DNA from: Bog-532 sp963742865
GTDB taxonomy: Bacteria; Actinomycetota; Actinomycetes; Streptosporangiales; Streptosporangiaceae
DNA: 64,000 nt
Assembly (NCBI GenBank): GCA_963742865.1
Contig: CAVUNW010000016.1
Location: 310,001 to 374,000 of the forward strand
Direction: 5' to 3'
The notes under the pieces were generated by a model. It was not told where the DNA came from. It did no database searches and worked only from the letters and a program-made list of their open reading frames with translations. Of this stretch, positions 1 to 8,310 are shown one piece after another (position 1 is the first letter of the stretch; each line of letters opens with the position of its first letter). Made by a program: the position numbers and the translations under genes.

Positions 1-156
1 AATGTCGGCGCCAACAACCGACCCGGCCGATGTCCCGATGACCACGTCCGCTGCGGCCAGGTCGATGCCCAGTTCCGCCAGCCCGGCGATCAGGCCAGTC
101 TCCCAGGCGATACCGGTGACACCGCCGCCGCCCAGAACAAGCGCACGTCTGTCCAT
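1..156 (-). CDS. Patatin-like phospholipase, N-terminal part (runs off the left edge)
   Basis: The gene starts at the ATG at 156 on the minus strand, behind an AAGGA-type ribosome site, and leaves the window after 52 residues. Visible are a glycine-rich oxyanion-hole stretch (LVLGGGGVTG, residues 6-15) and GTSAGS (residues 41-46), the serine nucleophile elbow of patatin-like lipid acyl hydrolases. The catalytic Asp would lie beyond the edge. The family hydrolyses acyl esters of lipids; the substrate here is unknown. No relation to the neighbouring CoA genes can be shown. Confidence 0.8.
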   Translation of the reverse strand, partial: MDRRALVLGGGGVTGIAWETGLIAGLAELGIDLAAADVVIGTSAGSVVGADI

Positions 157-445
157 GACTTCCTTGTACACCAATCCGGCGCATTGGCTCGAGGTGACGC
201 GGTACCGGCAGCACGCGGCGATTCAGCCGCGCAACAGATCGACCTGTCCTGCGTGTCTCAGTTGGCAATCGCCGAGGTTCCAACAGCCGCATCTGACGGC
301 GGGTCAGCGCGCGATTATTAGAGGCACCTTCGCGATGTCCGCGGCCCGGCAGACCCGCGGTCGGCTCAACATGCAGCCGGCCGGCCTGAATATTTTATGC
401 ACCGCGTCCCGCACGGATTGAGCGTACTGCTGCGGCACTAGCTAC

Positions 446-1657
446 TCAGGCGACCCGCAGGATAAGGCCCTGCGCGTTGAAGAAGAAGCCTCCGGGGGTC
501 AGCAGGGCGACCCGCGCGCCGGGGACCTGGCGGCGGCCGGCCTGCGCGCGCAACTGGGTGACGGCCTCGCGCAGGTGGCCCGCTCCTTGTGAGCCGCCCT
601 CGGACAGGCTGCCGCCGTGCGTGTTCACGGGCACCCGCCCGTTGATCTTGATCCGGTCCTCCGCTCCGTCCCAGTTGTCTGCCAGGAACGCTCCGGCCTC
701 GCCGGGACCGCAGAACCCGTAGCTCTCGAAGCAGCGCAAGGCCACGATGGTGAAGCCGTCGTAGGGGAAGAACACGTCGATGTCGTCGAGCCACAGGTCG
801 CTCTTGGCCCGCAGGTCGCGGGCGGCGAGCGGCTGCCCGGTGGCGTCCAGCCCCGCGGCCAGGTGCTCCTCGGGCGGCGCGGTCATGCCCATGGTCGCCG
901 CGTGGATCAGGACCGGGACGGTGCGCAGGTCGCGGGCCCGCTCGGCGGTGGTCACGATGAACGCGTCCGCGCCGTCGACGGGGATGTCCATGTCGTACAG
1001 GCACAACGGCTCGCGGACCATCCGGCCGCCCAGGTAGCCGGCCATGGTCAGCGGCTCACGCAGCACGGCGTTCGGGTTGGCCGCCGCGTTGGTCCGGTCG
1101 TTGATCGCGATGCGGCCGAAATCCTCCCGGGAGGCGCCGAACTCCGCCAGGTAACGGCCCGCCCAGGCGGCGTATCCCGCCGAGCCGTGCATGCTCCACG
1201 GCTCCCCGTCGCTGTGCCCGTCCCCGGTGGCGGCCCGGCCGTCGGGCAGCCCGAACGTGGCCCGGCGCCGGAACGGGTCCGCGCTGGCGCTGCGCGAGAA
1301 GCCGCCGACCCGGTAGACCGAGTGGTAGACGAGCGCTACCTCGCAGGCACCGGTCCAGACCGCGTTGATGGCGGCGGCGAGGTGGTTCATGATCGGCGGG
1401 GCGGCCCGCGTCCACCAGGTGACCGCGGGCAGCCCGAGCGCGGACACGACGGTGGCGGGGTCGATGCCGCCGGTGAGCAGTCCCCCGCCGACCACGCCGT
1501 CGATATCACCGGCCGTCAGCCCGGCATCGCGGATGGCCGCGACCGCCGCCTCGAGCACCAGGGCGAGCTCGGTCGTGGCTCCCCGGTCCCGGGCGTAAGG
1601 GGACAGGCCGACACCCGCGACCGCCACCTTGTCCTTGGCCGGGTTACGCCCGGTCAT
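446..1657 (-). CDS. Thiolase-like (SCP-x/Ltp2 type) protein lacking the usual nucleophilic Cys
   Basis: 403 residues, the usual length of SCP-x/lipid-transfer thiolases. The N-terminal half has the thiolase fold signature (VAVAGVGLSPYARDRG near residue 11). The C-terminal half has GRVPVNTHGGSLSEGGSQG (about residues 340-360), typical of actinobacterial Ltp proteins. Where true thiolases carry Cys (about residue 87), this protein reads TRAAPPIMNHLAAA, with no Cys. In Ltp2-type steroid aldolases the Cys is also missing and a partner DUF35 protein is required. The preceding gene encodes a DUF35 protein and overlaps this one by 14 bases, so the two are probably cotranslated and form a complex. 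I infer a retro-aldol or thiolase-like step on a CoA ester. Substrate unknown. Confidence 0.75.
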   Translation of the reverse strand: MTGRNPAKDKVAVAGVGLSPYARDRGATTELALVLEAAVAAIRDAGLTAGDIDGVVGGGLLTGGIDPATVVSALGLPAVTWWTRAAPPIMNHLAAAINAVWTGACEVALVYHSVYRVGGFSRSASADPFRRRATFGLPDGRAATGDGHSDGEPWSMHGSAGYAAWAGRYLAEFGASREDFGRIAINDRTNAAANPNAVLREPLTMAGYLGGRMVREPLCLYDMDIPVDGADAFIVTTAERARDLRTVPVLIHAATMGMTAPPEEHLAAGLDATGQPLAARDLRAKSDLWLDDIDVFFPYDGFTIVALRCFESYGFCGPGEAGAFLADNWDGAEDRIKINGRVPVNTHGGSLSEGGSQGAGHLREAVTQLRAQAGRRQVPGARVALLTPGGFFFNAQGLILRVA

Positions 1658-2156
1658 GCTCTGTCTCCTGCTCGCTCACTGCCCCCGCGGGACGGAACGC
1701 CGGCCAGGGGGCCCCGTCACGGTCTATCCAGGTCAGCTCCACCTCAAGCCCCACGCGTAGCCGGTCCCGCGGGCAGTCCAGCACGGTGGCCTCTACCCGC
1801 AGCCCCGGTTGCTCAGCCAGCTCGATCGCGGCGAGCGGGAAGCCTCCCGAGTAGTCCACACCCGGTACGGGCGGCCCCTGGTGCAGGAACGTGAGCAGGT
1901 AGACCGTGCCGCGGCCGCTGACCGGTGCCGGGCTCACCTCGGGCGACCAGCAGGACGGGCAGATCGGCCGCAACGGGGTGTGCCAGGCGCCGCAGGCCCG
2001 GCAGCGGCCGGCGAGCAGTTCGCGGCGCAGCAGTCCCTGGTAATACCGCTTGTTCAGGTGATCCAGGCGGACGGCCGGGAACCGCTCCAGCACCGTCTCA
2101 TCGCTGCCGGTGGTGGCATGCCTGCTGGCGCCGGGCGCACGGCCAGAGATGGTCAT
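1644..2156 (-). CDS. DUF35 OB-fold / zinc-ribbon acyl-CoA-associated protein
   Basis: 170 residues. A rubredoxin-like zinc ribbon (CRACG, then CPSC 12 residues on, about residues 54-72) is followed by an OB-fold region (GRGTVYLLTFLHQG). This is the DUF35 family, small subunits that bind acyl-CoA and pair with thiolase-like or HMG-CoA-synthase-like enzymes. It overlaps the thiolase-like gene downstream by 14 bases, which fits a two-subunit enzyme. The N-terminal extension of about 45 residues before the ribbon is longer than in minimal members. It starts next to an AT-rich divergent promoter region shared with the PaaK-like gene on the other strand. Confidence 0.8.
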   Translation of the reverse strand: MTISGRAPGASRHATTGSDETVLERFPAVRLDHLNKRYYQGLLRRELLAGRCRACGAWHTPLRPICPSCWSPEVSPAPVSGRGTVYLLTFLHQGPPVPGVDYSGGFPLAAIELAEQPGLRVEATVLDCPRDRLRVGLEVELTWIDRDGAPWPAFRPAGAVSEQETEHDRA

Positions 2157-2257
2157 CGCAAAGCCTCACCCGATAGTTGAATTAGATGAACAAGTTAGTT
2201 ATATCATGCGATTCGGGTTACACTGCGATCGGCCACCCTGTGGTGAAGGAGCCGCCG
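2157..2257. promoter_or_regulatory. Divergent promoter region with AT-rich island
   Basis: The roughly 100 bases between two divergent genes contain an AT-rich core (about 2176-2212, including AACAAGTTAGTTATATC) in otherwise GC-rich DNA. It probably carries promoters or operators for both the DUF35/thiolase pair (minus) and the ligase run (plus). Similar islands precede most operons in the window. Exact boxes are not assigned. Confidence 0.5.
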
Positions 2258-3553
2258 ATGCCTGATGACCGGTTCTTCGAACCCGAGATAGAGACCATGC
2301 CGCGAGCCGCTCTTGCGGCGCTGCAAGAAGAGCGGATCCTGCAACTGGTGCCCTACGCCTACGAGCGGTCCGCCCTCGTGCGCAAGAAGTGGGAAGAAGC
2401 AAGCGTCAAGCCCAGCGACATCAACTCGCTGGCCGATTTCACCGAGCGGGTGCCCTTCATCACCAAGGACGACATCCGCCAGTTCCGCGACCAGGCTCAC
2501 GACCCGTTCGGCGGCCTGCTGTGCACCCGCTACGCGGACGCGACCACTGTCTTCTCCACCTCTGGGACCACCGGGGACGCCACCTTGTACGCGCACGCCT
2601 GGGAGCGGTGGCATCCGTTCTGGGCGGCGACCGCGCGTGACCTGTGGGGAATCGGCGTCCGGCCGGGAGATTACGTGCTGGGCAGCGGCTTCAAGATGCG
2701 CGGGCCGCTTTATCACGCGGACCAGATGGTGGGCGCCATCCCGCTGATGGTGAACACCGGCATCGGCGGCTGGGCCACGGCGCTGGACGCAATCCGCCGC
2801 TACCGACCGGTCTACGCGCAGCTCACCGGCTTGGCGCTGGCCGAGCTCGACCCGCTGAGCCGGACCAACGACATGCGGGAGGTTTTCTCCTCGTTCAAGG
2901 GGGCCGCCTTCGCGGGCGAGCCGCTCGGAGCGCGAGCCAGGAAGCAGCTGGAAAGCTGGGGCGTGGAGGTCTATCTGTGGACTTCCACCGGAGACGTCAC
3001 CGGCGCATGGGAATGCGGCCAGCACGACGGCTGCCACGCCTGGGAGGACTGCGTGCTGCTGGAAGCCGTCGACCCGGCCGGAAGCGCCACGGTGGCCGAC
3101 GGAGAACTGGGTGAGCTGGTCGCCACCTCGCTGGACAACCCGGTTACCCCGATGATCCGGTTCCGCTCGGACGACATCATCCGCATGACCAGGCAGCCCT
3201 GCGCGTGCGGCCGGACCCACGCCCGGTTCTGGCCAGTGGGCCGCAAGGGCGACGAGACCATCGTGGCGGGCCGTTCCTTCGTACCGATGGACATATGGCG
3301 GGCGCTCGAGCTGGTCCCGGAGACCGCCACCGCACTGTTCCAGCTGGTCCGGCCGGCCCGGGAGATCGACGAGCTGAAGGTCCGGGTCGGCTATGACCCG
3401 GAGGCGACGACCTCGGTCCCGGAGCTGCGGGCCCGCGTGTCCGAGGTGATCACGGCCGCGGTGGGCGTTCCGCCGGTGCTCGAACTGCTACCGGAGCCGG
3501 AGCTGCTCGCCCGTGGGCGCGGCGGCAAGCTACCCCGGGTGGTCAAGTCATGA
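2258..3553 (+). CDS. Phenylacetate-CoA ligase (PaaK)-family AMP-forming ligase
   Basis: 431 residues from the ATG at 2258, chosen because GAAGGAG lies six bases upstream; an in-frame start at 2186 sits inside the AT-rich promoter region. The P-loop VFSTSGTTGDATLY (about residues 97-110) is intact. The central region resembles PaaK enzymes, which make aryl- or acyl-CoA from acid, ATP and CoA by an adenylate. Near the C-terminus are DDIIRMTRQPCACGRTHARF (a Cys pair common in the family) and GGKLPRVV, which would hold the acyl-adenylate lysine. It heads a plus-strand run of ligase genes. Actual acid unknown; it is not next to a paa gene set, so phenylacetate is only one possibility. Confidence 0.8.
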   Translation: MPDDRFFEPEIETMPRAALAALQEERILQLVPYAYERSALVRKKWEEASVKPSDINSLADFTERVPFITKDDIRQFRDQAHDPFGGLLCTRYADATTVFSTSGTTGDATLYAHAWERWHPFWAATARDLWGIGVRPGDYVLGSGFKMRGPLYHADQMVGAIPLMVNTGIGGWATALDAIRRYRPVYAQLTGLALAELDPLSRTNDMREVFSSFKGAAFAGEPLGARARKQLESWGVEVYLWTSTGDVTGAWECGQHDGCHAWEDCVLLEAVDPAGSATVADGELGELVATSLDNPVTPMIRFRSDDIIRMTRQPCACGRTHARFWPVGRKGDETIVAGRSFVPMDIWRALELVPETATALFQLVRPAREIDELKVRVGYDPEATTSVPELRARVSEVITAAVGVPPVLELLPEPELLARGRGGKLPRVVKS

Positions 3554-3572
3554 CGCAGACGGGAGACAGCCC

Positions 3573-4271
3573 ATGACACTGACGTCCACGACCGCCGCCG
3601 CCGCCGCGCTCCCCCGGCCCGGGCCATGGGGCATCGGCCGGTATGACGTGGCCGGCCAGCTGGTCTATTTCGAGGTCAGCTGGGATGACTGGCGGCGCGA
3701 CTCGGCCTGGGCGCGCGCCATGCTGGCCGATCATGGCGTCGGGCCGGGCAGCGGCCTGGTCATCGTCGGCGGCATGGCGGAATCACCCTGGTTCGACCCG
3801 TTCGAGACCGCGGCCCGCGAGCTGGGCGCGCCTTATTCGATCGGGGAGATCTACGCCTTCGAGGCCTTCCGCGCCGGCATGTACGCGCGCCGGCTGCCCA
3901 TCACCATGATTTTCGGCATCGACCGGACCGTAGCCGAGGGGCTGGGTGACGAGCTCGCCGAGGTCGTGGCGCGGGTCCCGGTCCTCGTGGCCCGGCCGGA
4001 GGCCGTCAGTGCGCTGACCGCGGCAGGTGCGCAGCCGTTCATCGTGACCCGGGTCGGCCCGGCGATCGCGGTGGAGTGCCCGCACCGGACCGGCGTCCAT
4101 CTCAACAGCGCGGAATGGACCCTGGCCGAGCGCGGCGGCGAGCTCTTCATCAGCACCGCAGGCCGGCGTGCGCACCAGGTGAGCGAGGCCGCGGTGGGTC
4201 TGCGTGGCACGCTTACGGACGGGCAGTGTGCCTGCGGGCGCACCGGCCAGCGGGTCACTCTGCCCGATTAA
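3573..4271 (+). CDS. Truncated PaaK-like (ANL-superfamily) accessory protein
   Basis: 232 residues from the ATG at 3573. It resembles the middle of the PaaK-type ligase just upstream: GVGPGSGLVIVGG (about residues 52-64) corresponds to the GVxPGD stretch, and the end CACGRTGQRVTLP corresponds to the CACGRT motif of that neighbour. It has no STSGTTG P-loop and no C-terminal lysine domain, so it cannot be a complete adenylating enzyme. It may be a regulatory or structural partner of the adjacent ligase, or a decayed copy. The frame is clean throughout, which favours a functional protein. Separation from the upstream gene is only 19 bases, so they are cotranscribed. Confidence 0.55.
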   Translation: MTLTSTTAAAAALPRPGPWGIGRYDVAGQLVYFEVSWDDWRRDSAWARAMLADHGVGPGSGLVIVGGMAESPWFDPFETAARELGAPYSIGEIYAFEAFRAGMYARRLPITMIFGIDRTVAEGLGDELAEVVARVPVLVARPEAVSALTAAGAQPFIVTRVGPAIAVECPHRTGVHLNSAEWTLAERGGELFISTAGRRAHQVSEAAVGLRGTLTDGQCACGRTGQRVTLPD

Positions 4272-4336
4272 GCCAGCACCGCCAGCATCGAGTAAGCCGC
4301 CACCGAGTAAGCCCGACCGGAGCACCAGGAGAATCC

Positions 4337-5905
4337 ATGGCCCCTCGTCAGATCACCGTCGGGGACATCATTACCGAGCACCGCCGCAGCTACCCGGGCA
4401 AGCTGGCGCTGGCCGACGGCGAGCACCACCTGACCTGGCCGGAACTCGACGAGCGGGTCAACCGGCTGGCCAACGCGCTGCGCGGGACCGGGGTCGGCGC
4501 GGGCGACCGGATCCTGTGGCTCGGCCAGAACTCCTTCCGGGTCTACGAGCTGCTCGGCGCGGCGGCCAAGATCGGGGCGATGGTGTGCCCCGGCTACTGG
4601 CGATGGGCCCCGCCGGAGATGGCGTTCGCGATCGAGGACTTCAGCCCCAAGGTGGTGATCTGGCAGGAGGAGGAGATCGGCAGCACGGTCCGCGCGGCGC
4701 GGGCCATCAGCCCGGCCGCCGAGTCCGCGCTGTGGCTGCGCCACGATAGCGACCCCGAACACGGCTACGAGGCGTTCCTGGCCACCGGCGACCCGGCCGA
4801 CCCCGGCCTGGACATCGACCCGGATTCCGCGCTACTCGTCATCTACACCGCGGCGATCAGCGGCCGGCCGTGCGGCTCGATGCTGTCGCACACCAACCTG
4901 ATCGCCATGGGCATGTCGGTCGCCTGGCTGGGCGACATCGACGACACCACGGTGTTCCTGAACTCCGGGCCGATGTTCCACATCGGCAACTTCCAGTTCT
5001 ACGGCATCCCGGTGCTGATCCAGGGCGGCACCAACGTCGTCACCCGGCGGGTCATCGCCGGTGACGTGCTGGACATCCTGGCGGCGGAAAGGTGCACCCG
5101 CGCGTACCTCATGCCGGCCACCATCACGCAGCTGGTGGAGCTGATGCGGGAGCGGGGCGCGGAACTGCCGCACCTGAAGGCCACCATCGCCGCCCCGCTG
5201 TGGCAGGGCCTGGTGGCGGCGGACGACAGCCGGCACGGCCGCGAAGGGGGCGGCATGGGCTACGGCTACGGGCAGACCGAGGTCACCGGCTTCTGCCTGT
5301 TCGGCGGGTACGGCGGCCGGGGAGCGGGCAACGCCGGGCGGGCCGCCCCGGTCACCTCGGTACGGATCCTCGGCGCCGACGGCCAGGAATGCCCGGCCGG
5401 TGCGGCCGGCGAGATCTGCGTACGCGGCGACACGGTGCATCTCGGTTACTGGAACCGCCCGGAGATCAACGAGGAGCGCTTCCGCGGTGGCTGGTGGCAC
5501 ACCACCGACCTGGGCCGGCGCGAGAGCGACGGCACGGTCACCTTCCTCGGCACGATGACCCGGATGATCAAGTCCGGGGCGGAGAACATCTTCCCCGCCG
5601 AGGTGGAGAACTGCCTGGAGGCTAACCCGGCGGTGAAGGAGGCCGCGGTGATCGGCATCCCGAGCGAGCGCTTCCTGCAGGACGTCAAGGCCGTCGTCGT
5701 ACTCAGCGGGACGAGCCCGGTGACGGCCGCCGACCTCATCGAGCACTGCCGGCGCCACATCGCCTCCTACAAGAAGCCGAAGACAGTGGAGTTCCTGGAT
5801 GCACTGCCGCGGACCCAGGGCTTCGCCAAGGATTACGAAGCGCTGGACGAGAAGTTCGGCGGCGGGGGGTATCCCGGCGGCGACAACCTCGGCGGCGGAC
5901 ATTGA
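4337..5905 (+). CDS. Acyl-CoA synthetase / AMP-ligase with degenerate P-loop
   Basis: 522 residues from the ATG at 4337 (CAGGAG seven bases upstream). The overall fold is clear: GYGYGQTEVTGFCLFGG (A5 region), GEICVRGDTVHLGYWNRPE, and the hinge and C-terminal domain with GAENIFPAEVENCLE and SYKKPKTVEFLDALPRT. The A3 P-loop, normally YTSGTTGxPKG, is YTAAISGRPCG, losing the Thr/Gly run and the Lys. The usual PRTxxGKxxR end is PRTQGFAKDYEAL. Comparable A3 changes occur, as I recall, in a subgroup of actinobacterial ligases, so this may still be active. Third gene of the ligase run. Confidence 0.75.
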   Translation: MAPRQITVGDIITEHRRSYPGKLALADGEHHLTWPELDERVNRLANALRGTGVGAGDRILWLGQNSFRVYELLGAAAKIGAMVCPGYWRWAPPEMAFAIEDFSPKVVIWQEEEIGSTVRAARAISPAAESALWLRHDSDPEHGYEAFLATGDPADPGLDIDPDSALLVIYTAAISGRPCGSMLSHTNLIAMGMSVAWLGDIDDTTVFLNSGPMFHIGNFQFYGIPVLIQGGTNVVTRRVIAGDVLDILAAERCTRAYLMPATITQLVELMRERGAELPHLKATIAAPLWQGLVAADDSRHGREGGGMGYGYGQTEVTGFCLFGGYGGRGAGNAGRAAPVTSVRILGADGQECPAGAAGEICVRGDTVHLGYWNRPEINEERFRGGWWHTTDLGRRESDGTVTFLGTMTRMIKSGAENIFPAEVENCLEANPAVKEAAVIGIPSERFLQDVKAVVVLSGTSPVTAADLIEHCRRHIASYKKPKTVEFLDALPRTQGFAKDYEALDEKFGGGGYPGGDNLGGGH

Positions 5906-5933
5906 CCGTGCGAGGGCGAGGAGGGAGACGCGG

Positions 5934-6373
5934 ATGAGGGTAGCCGGCAAGTGCGTCGTGGTGACCGGCGGCGCCACCGGGATCGGGCGGGCGCTCGCCG
6001 AGCGGTTCGCGGCCGAAGGGGCCCGCGGCGTGGTCGTGGCCGACATCAACACCGAGTGGGCCGCCAAGGTGGCCGAACGGATCGGAAACCGGGGCCTCGG
6101 CGTCGGCTGTGACGTCTCCGATCCGGACGCGATCAGCCGGCTGGTCAGCACCGCAGAAGGTTCGTTCGGCGGCGGTCGTGCCGCCCAGCGGCGCAGGGCT
6201 GGAGCCCGGAACGGCCGTCGCGGCGGTACGCGCTCGGCTGGCCGGTTACAAGGTGCCGAGAGCCGATAGCGCCGGTACCGCGGGCGCCCAACGGGAAAGT
6301 GCTGTTCGACGCGGCGCGGCGGCTATTTACGGGCAGCCAGGCGCAGGCCGGCGCGGACGTTCAGCATCGCTGA
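5934..6373 (+). pseudogene. Chimeric relic: SDR N-terminus joined to an acyl-CoA ligase C-terminal tail
   Basis: From the ATG at 5934 a normal short-chain dehydrogenase starts: VTGGATGIGRALAERFA (cofactor motif), VVADIN and CDVSDPDAISRLV. At about residue 76 SDR similarity stops before the NNAG motif and the catalytic Ser-Tyr-Lys. Directly after, in a second frame, comes VAAVRARLAGYKVPR (about 6220-6264), and in a third frame PNGKVLFDAARRLF (about 6287-6328); both are hallmarks of the C-terminal domain of acyl-CoA synthetases. The ligase tail does not match the upstream gene closely, so it comes from another, lost ligase. I read this as a deletion fusing two genes, followed by frameshifts. 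Its end overlaps the DUF6907 gene on the other strand. Confidence 0.65.
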
Positions 6374-6686
6374 CGATGTCCGCCGCGCTGGCCAGGATCC
6401 CGGCGAGTTTCCTGGCTTCTTCCGGCGTTAGCCCGATCAGCCGGTAGCGGCCACCGGTGTGCACCGCGATCTCAACCGCCGGCGACCAGGCCGGCTCGCT
6501 GGGGTCATCGGGCAGGTACTGCGCCGTCTGCACGTCCAGGCGCTCGGGGACCGTGCGGCCGCCCGGCCGGGCGATGGTGACCGACGTCGTCTCGCTCGCG
6601 TGGTAGAAAGCGGTTCCGCACGCGTCCGCGGAATGATCACGAGTGCACCAGTGCGGGCAGTGCTCGGTGACGGTCATCGGCGGCAT
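6327..6686 (-). CDS. DUF6907 family protein
   Basis: 119 residues from the ATG at 6686, preceded by GGAGGAG at good spacing. The N-terminus HCPHWCTRDHSADACG (about residues 8-23) carries the CPxWCxxDH signature of DUF6907, a family known mainly from Streptomyces and relatives and of unknown function. The C-terminal half (LTPEEARKLAGILASAADIV) is a short helix typical of the family. It is adjacent to, but not evidently part of, the acyl-CoA dehydrogenase operon upstream on the same strand (54 bases apart). Nothing suggests an enzyme activity. Confidence 0.7.
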   Translation of the reverse strand: MPPMTVTEHCPHWCTRDHSADACGTAFYHASETTSVTIARPGGRTVPERLDVQTAQYLPDDPSEPAWSPAVEIAVHTGGRYRLIGLTPEEARKLAGILASAADIVSDAERPRRPAPGCP

Positions 6687-6740
6687 CTCTGCTCCTCCTG
6701 ATGGTGTTGCTGTCGCATGCCGGAAGGTCCGTGCGGCGGC

Positions 6741-7883
6741 TCAGAAGCCCAGGCCGCGTCCGACGATCTCTTTCATGATCTCGGTGGTGCCGCCGTAGAG
6801 CCGCTGGACCCGGGCGTCCCGCCAGAGCCGGGCGATCTCGTACTCGTTGATGTAGCCGTAGCCGCCGTGCAGCTGAAGGCAGCGGTCCACAATTTCCCAC
6901 TGCAGCTCGGTGGCCCACCACTTGGCCCCGGCGGCCTCCTCGGCGGTGAGCTCGCCGGCTACGGCGGCCTGCACGCACCGGTCGAGGTAGGCGTGCGCGA
7001 CATCCAGCTTGGTCTTGATCTCGGCCAGCGCGAACCGGTTGACCTGAAATGCCCCGATCGGCCTCCCGAAGGCGTGCCGGTCCCGTGCGTATTCCCGGGT
7101 CACCAGGAACGCACGGTCCGCGTGGGCGATCGCATGCACGGCGATGCCCAGCCGTTCGGCGGGCAGGTTGCGCATCAGGTAGTAGAAGCCCTTGCCCTCG
7201 TCGCCGAGCAGGTTCGCGGCCGGCACGCGGACGTCGCGGAAGAACAGCTCGGCGGTGTCCTGGGCGCGGTTACCGATCTTGTCGAGCTTGCGGCCCCGCT
7301 CAAAGCCCTCGAACCCTTCCTCGACCACCAGCAGGCTCATCCCCCGGTGCCCGGCCTCCGGATCGGTCCGCGCGACCACGATGACCAGGTTGGCGAGAAT
7401 GCCGTTGCTGATGAAGGTCTTCGTCCCGTTGAGCACGTAGTGATCGCCGTCGCGGCGTGCGGTGGCCTTGACCTGCTTGAGGTCCGAGCCCGCCCCGGGC
7501 TCCGACATCGCGATCGCGACCAGCCGCTCGCCGGCCACGAAGCCCGGCAGCCAGCGGCGGCGCTGCTCCGCGGTGGTCAAGTCGGTCAGGTAGGGCGCCA
7601 CCACGTCGTTGTGCAGGGCCAGGGCGATGCCCTGAGTCTGGGTCGCGGCGATCTCCTCGGCGATGACCACGCTGTAGCGGAAGTCCTTGATGCCGAGGCC
7701 GCCGTACTCCTCGGGGACCATCCAGCCGAGCAGCCCCAGTTCGCCGGCCTTGCGCCAGGCCTCCCGGCTCACCACACCCGCCTCCAGCCACTCGGCCGTA
7801 TGCGGGACGCATTCCTTCTCCAGGAAGGCCCGCACCAGCTGCCGGAACCTCTCGTGCTCTTCGGTGAAGATGGTCCGGCGCAC
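6741..7883 (-). CDS. Acyl-CoA dehydrogenase (long-chain/FadE type)
   Basis: 380 residues, counted from the GTG at 7883 because GAGGAGGAA lies four bases before it; an ATG at 7913 adds ten residues without a good site. The sequence has the full domain order: N-terminal helices, flavin-binding AMSEPGAGSDLKQVKA (about residue 130), and the C-terminal helix bundle ending in LQLHGGYGYINEYEIARLWR and LYGGTTEIMKEIVGRGLG. The GGT in place of EGT means the catalytic Glu is not at the medium-chain position, as in long-chain and isovaleryl-type enzymes. It oxidises an acyl-CoA at C2-C3 and passes electrons to ETF, whose genes are at 48.5-50.2 kb. The small gene at 7894-8229 lies just upstream. Confidence 0.9.
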   Translation of the reverse strand: MRRTIFTEEHERFRQLVRAFLEKECVPHTAEWLEAGVVSREAWRKAGELGLLGWMVPEEYGGLGIKDFRYSVVIAEEIAATQTQGIALALHNDVVAPYLTDLTTAEQRRRWLPGFVAGERLVAIAMSEPGAGSDLKQVKATARRDGDHYVLNGTKTFISNGILANLVIVVARTDPEAGHRGMSLLVVEEGFEGFERGRKLDKIGNRAQDTAELFFRDVRVPAANLLGDEGKGFYYLMRNLPAERLGIAVHAIAHADRAFLVTREYARDRHAFGRPIGAFQVNRFALAEIKTKLDVAHAYLDRCVQAAVAGELTAEEAAGAKWWATELQWEIVDRCLQLHGGYGYINEYEIARLWRDARVQRLYGGTTEIMKEIVGRGLGF

Positions 7884-7893
7884 AGCTTCCTCC

Positions 7894-8229
7894 TCAGGCG
7901 GCGCGGTGGGCATGGCCAGCCGCTGACCGCGTGGCGCCCAGGCTGGAGCTCTGGGCGGGCGGCCAGCCGCCCAGCGGGGCGGTCCGCGATGCCGCCGGGA
8001 CGGATATCTGGCTCATGAGCTGCCGGATCCATCGCATCCGGCTCGCGGCTGCCTCAGGGTGGTCGCCGAACTCCTGTGCCATCCGGCTAGCGCAGCCCGC
8101 GATACCGAACTGCCGCACGGTATGGCTGATCACTTCGGCCAGCGCCCGGGGGTCCGGGTCATCCGATCGCTGCAGCCCTGACGCGAACAGTGCCTCACAC
8201 CGTGCGTCGTTTACGTTCAACTGGGTCAT
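7894..8229 (-). CDS. Conserved actinobacterial hypothetical protein
   Basis: 111 residues from the ATG at 8229. The first 80 residues (for example LNVNDARCEALFASGLQRSD and CASRMAQEFGDHPEAAASRM) look like a small conserved protein I remember from many actinomycetes, all helical and without known function. The last 30 residues are low-complexity and unlike the usual ending, so the C-terminus may have been altered by rearrangement. It ends 11 bases before the acyl-CoA dehydrogenase start and likely shares its transcript. It starts beside an AT-rich divergent promoter island. No function assigned. Confidence 0.55.
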   Translation of the reverse strand: MTQLNVNDARCEALFASGLQRSDDPDPRALAEVISHTVRQFGIAGCASRMAQEFGDHPEAAASRMRWIRQLMSQISVPAASRTAPLGGWPPAQSSSLGATRSAAGHAHRAA

Positions 8230-8254
8230 GACGAGCCTCCACGTCTTGCCCACC

Positions 8255-8300
8255 AGGCTTTCCGATATAGTAAGCTGATTCAGCTAATTAGGTCAAGCTT
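8255..8300. promoter_or_regulatory. AT-rich divergent promoter island
   Basis: A short AT-rich stretch (ATATAGTAAGCTGATTCAGC, then TAATTAGG) lies between the small minus-strand gene and the plus-strand dehydrogenase fragment. AGCTGATTCAGCT is a near-perfect 13-base palindrome at about 8271-8283 and is a candidate operator. Confidence 0.4.
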
Positions 8301-8310
8301 AAGGATAACG

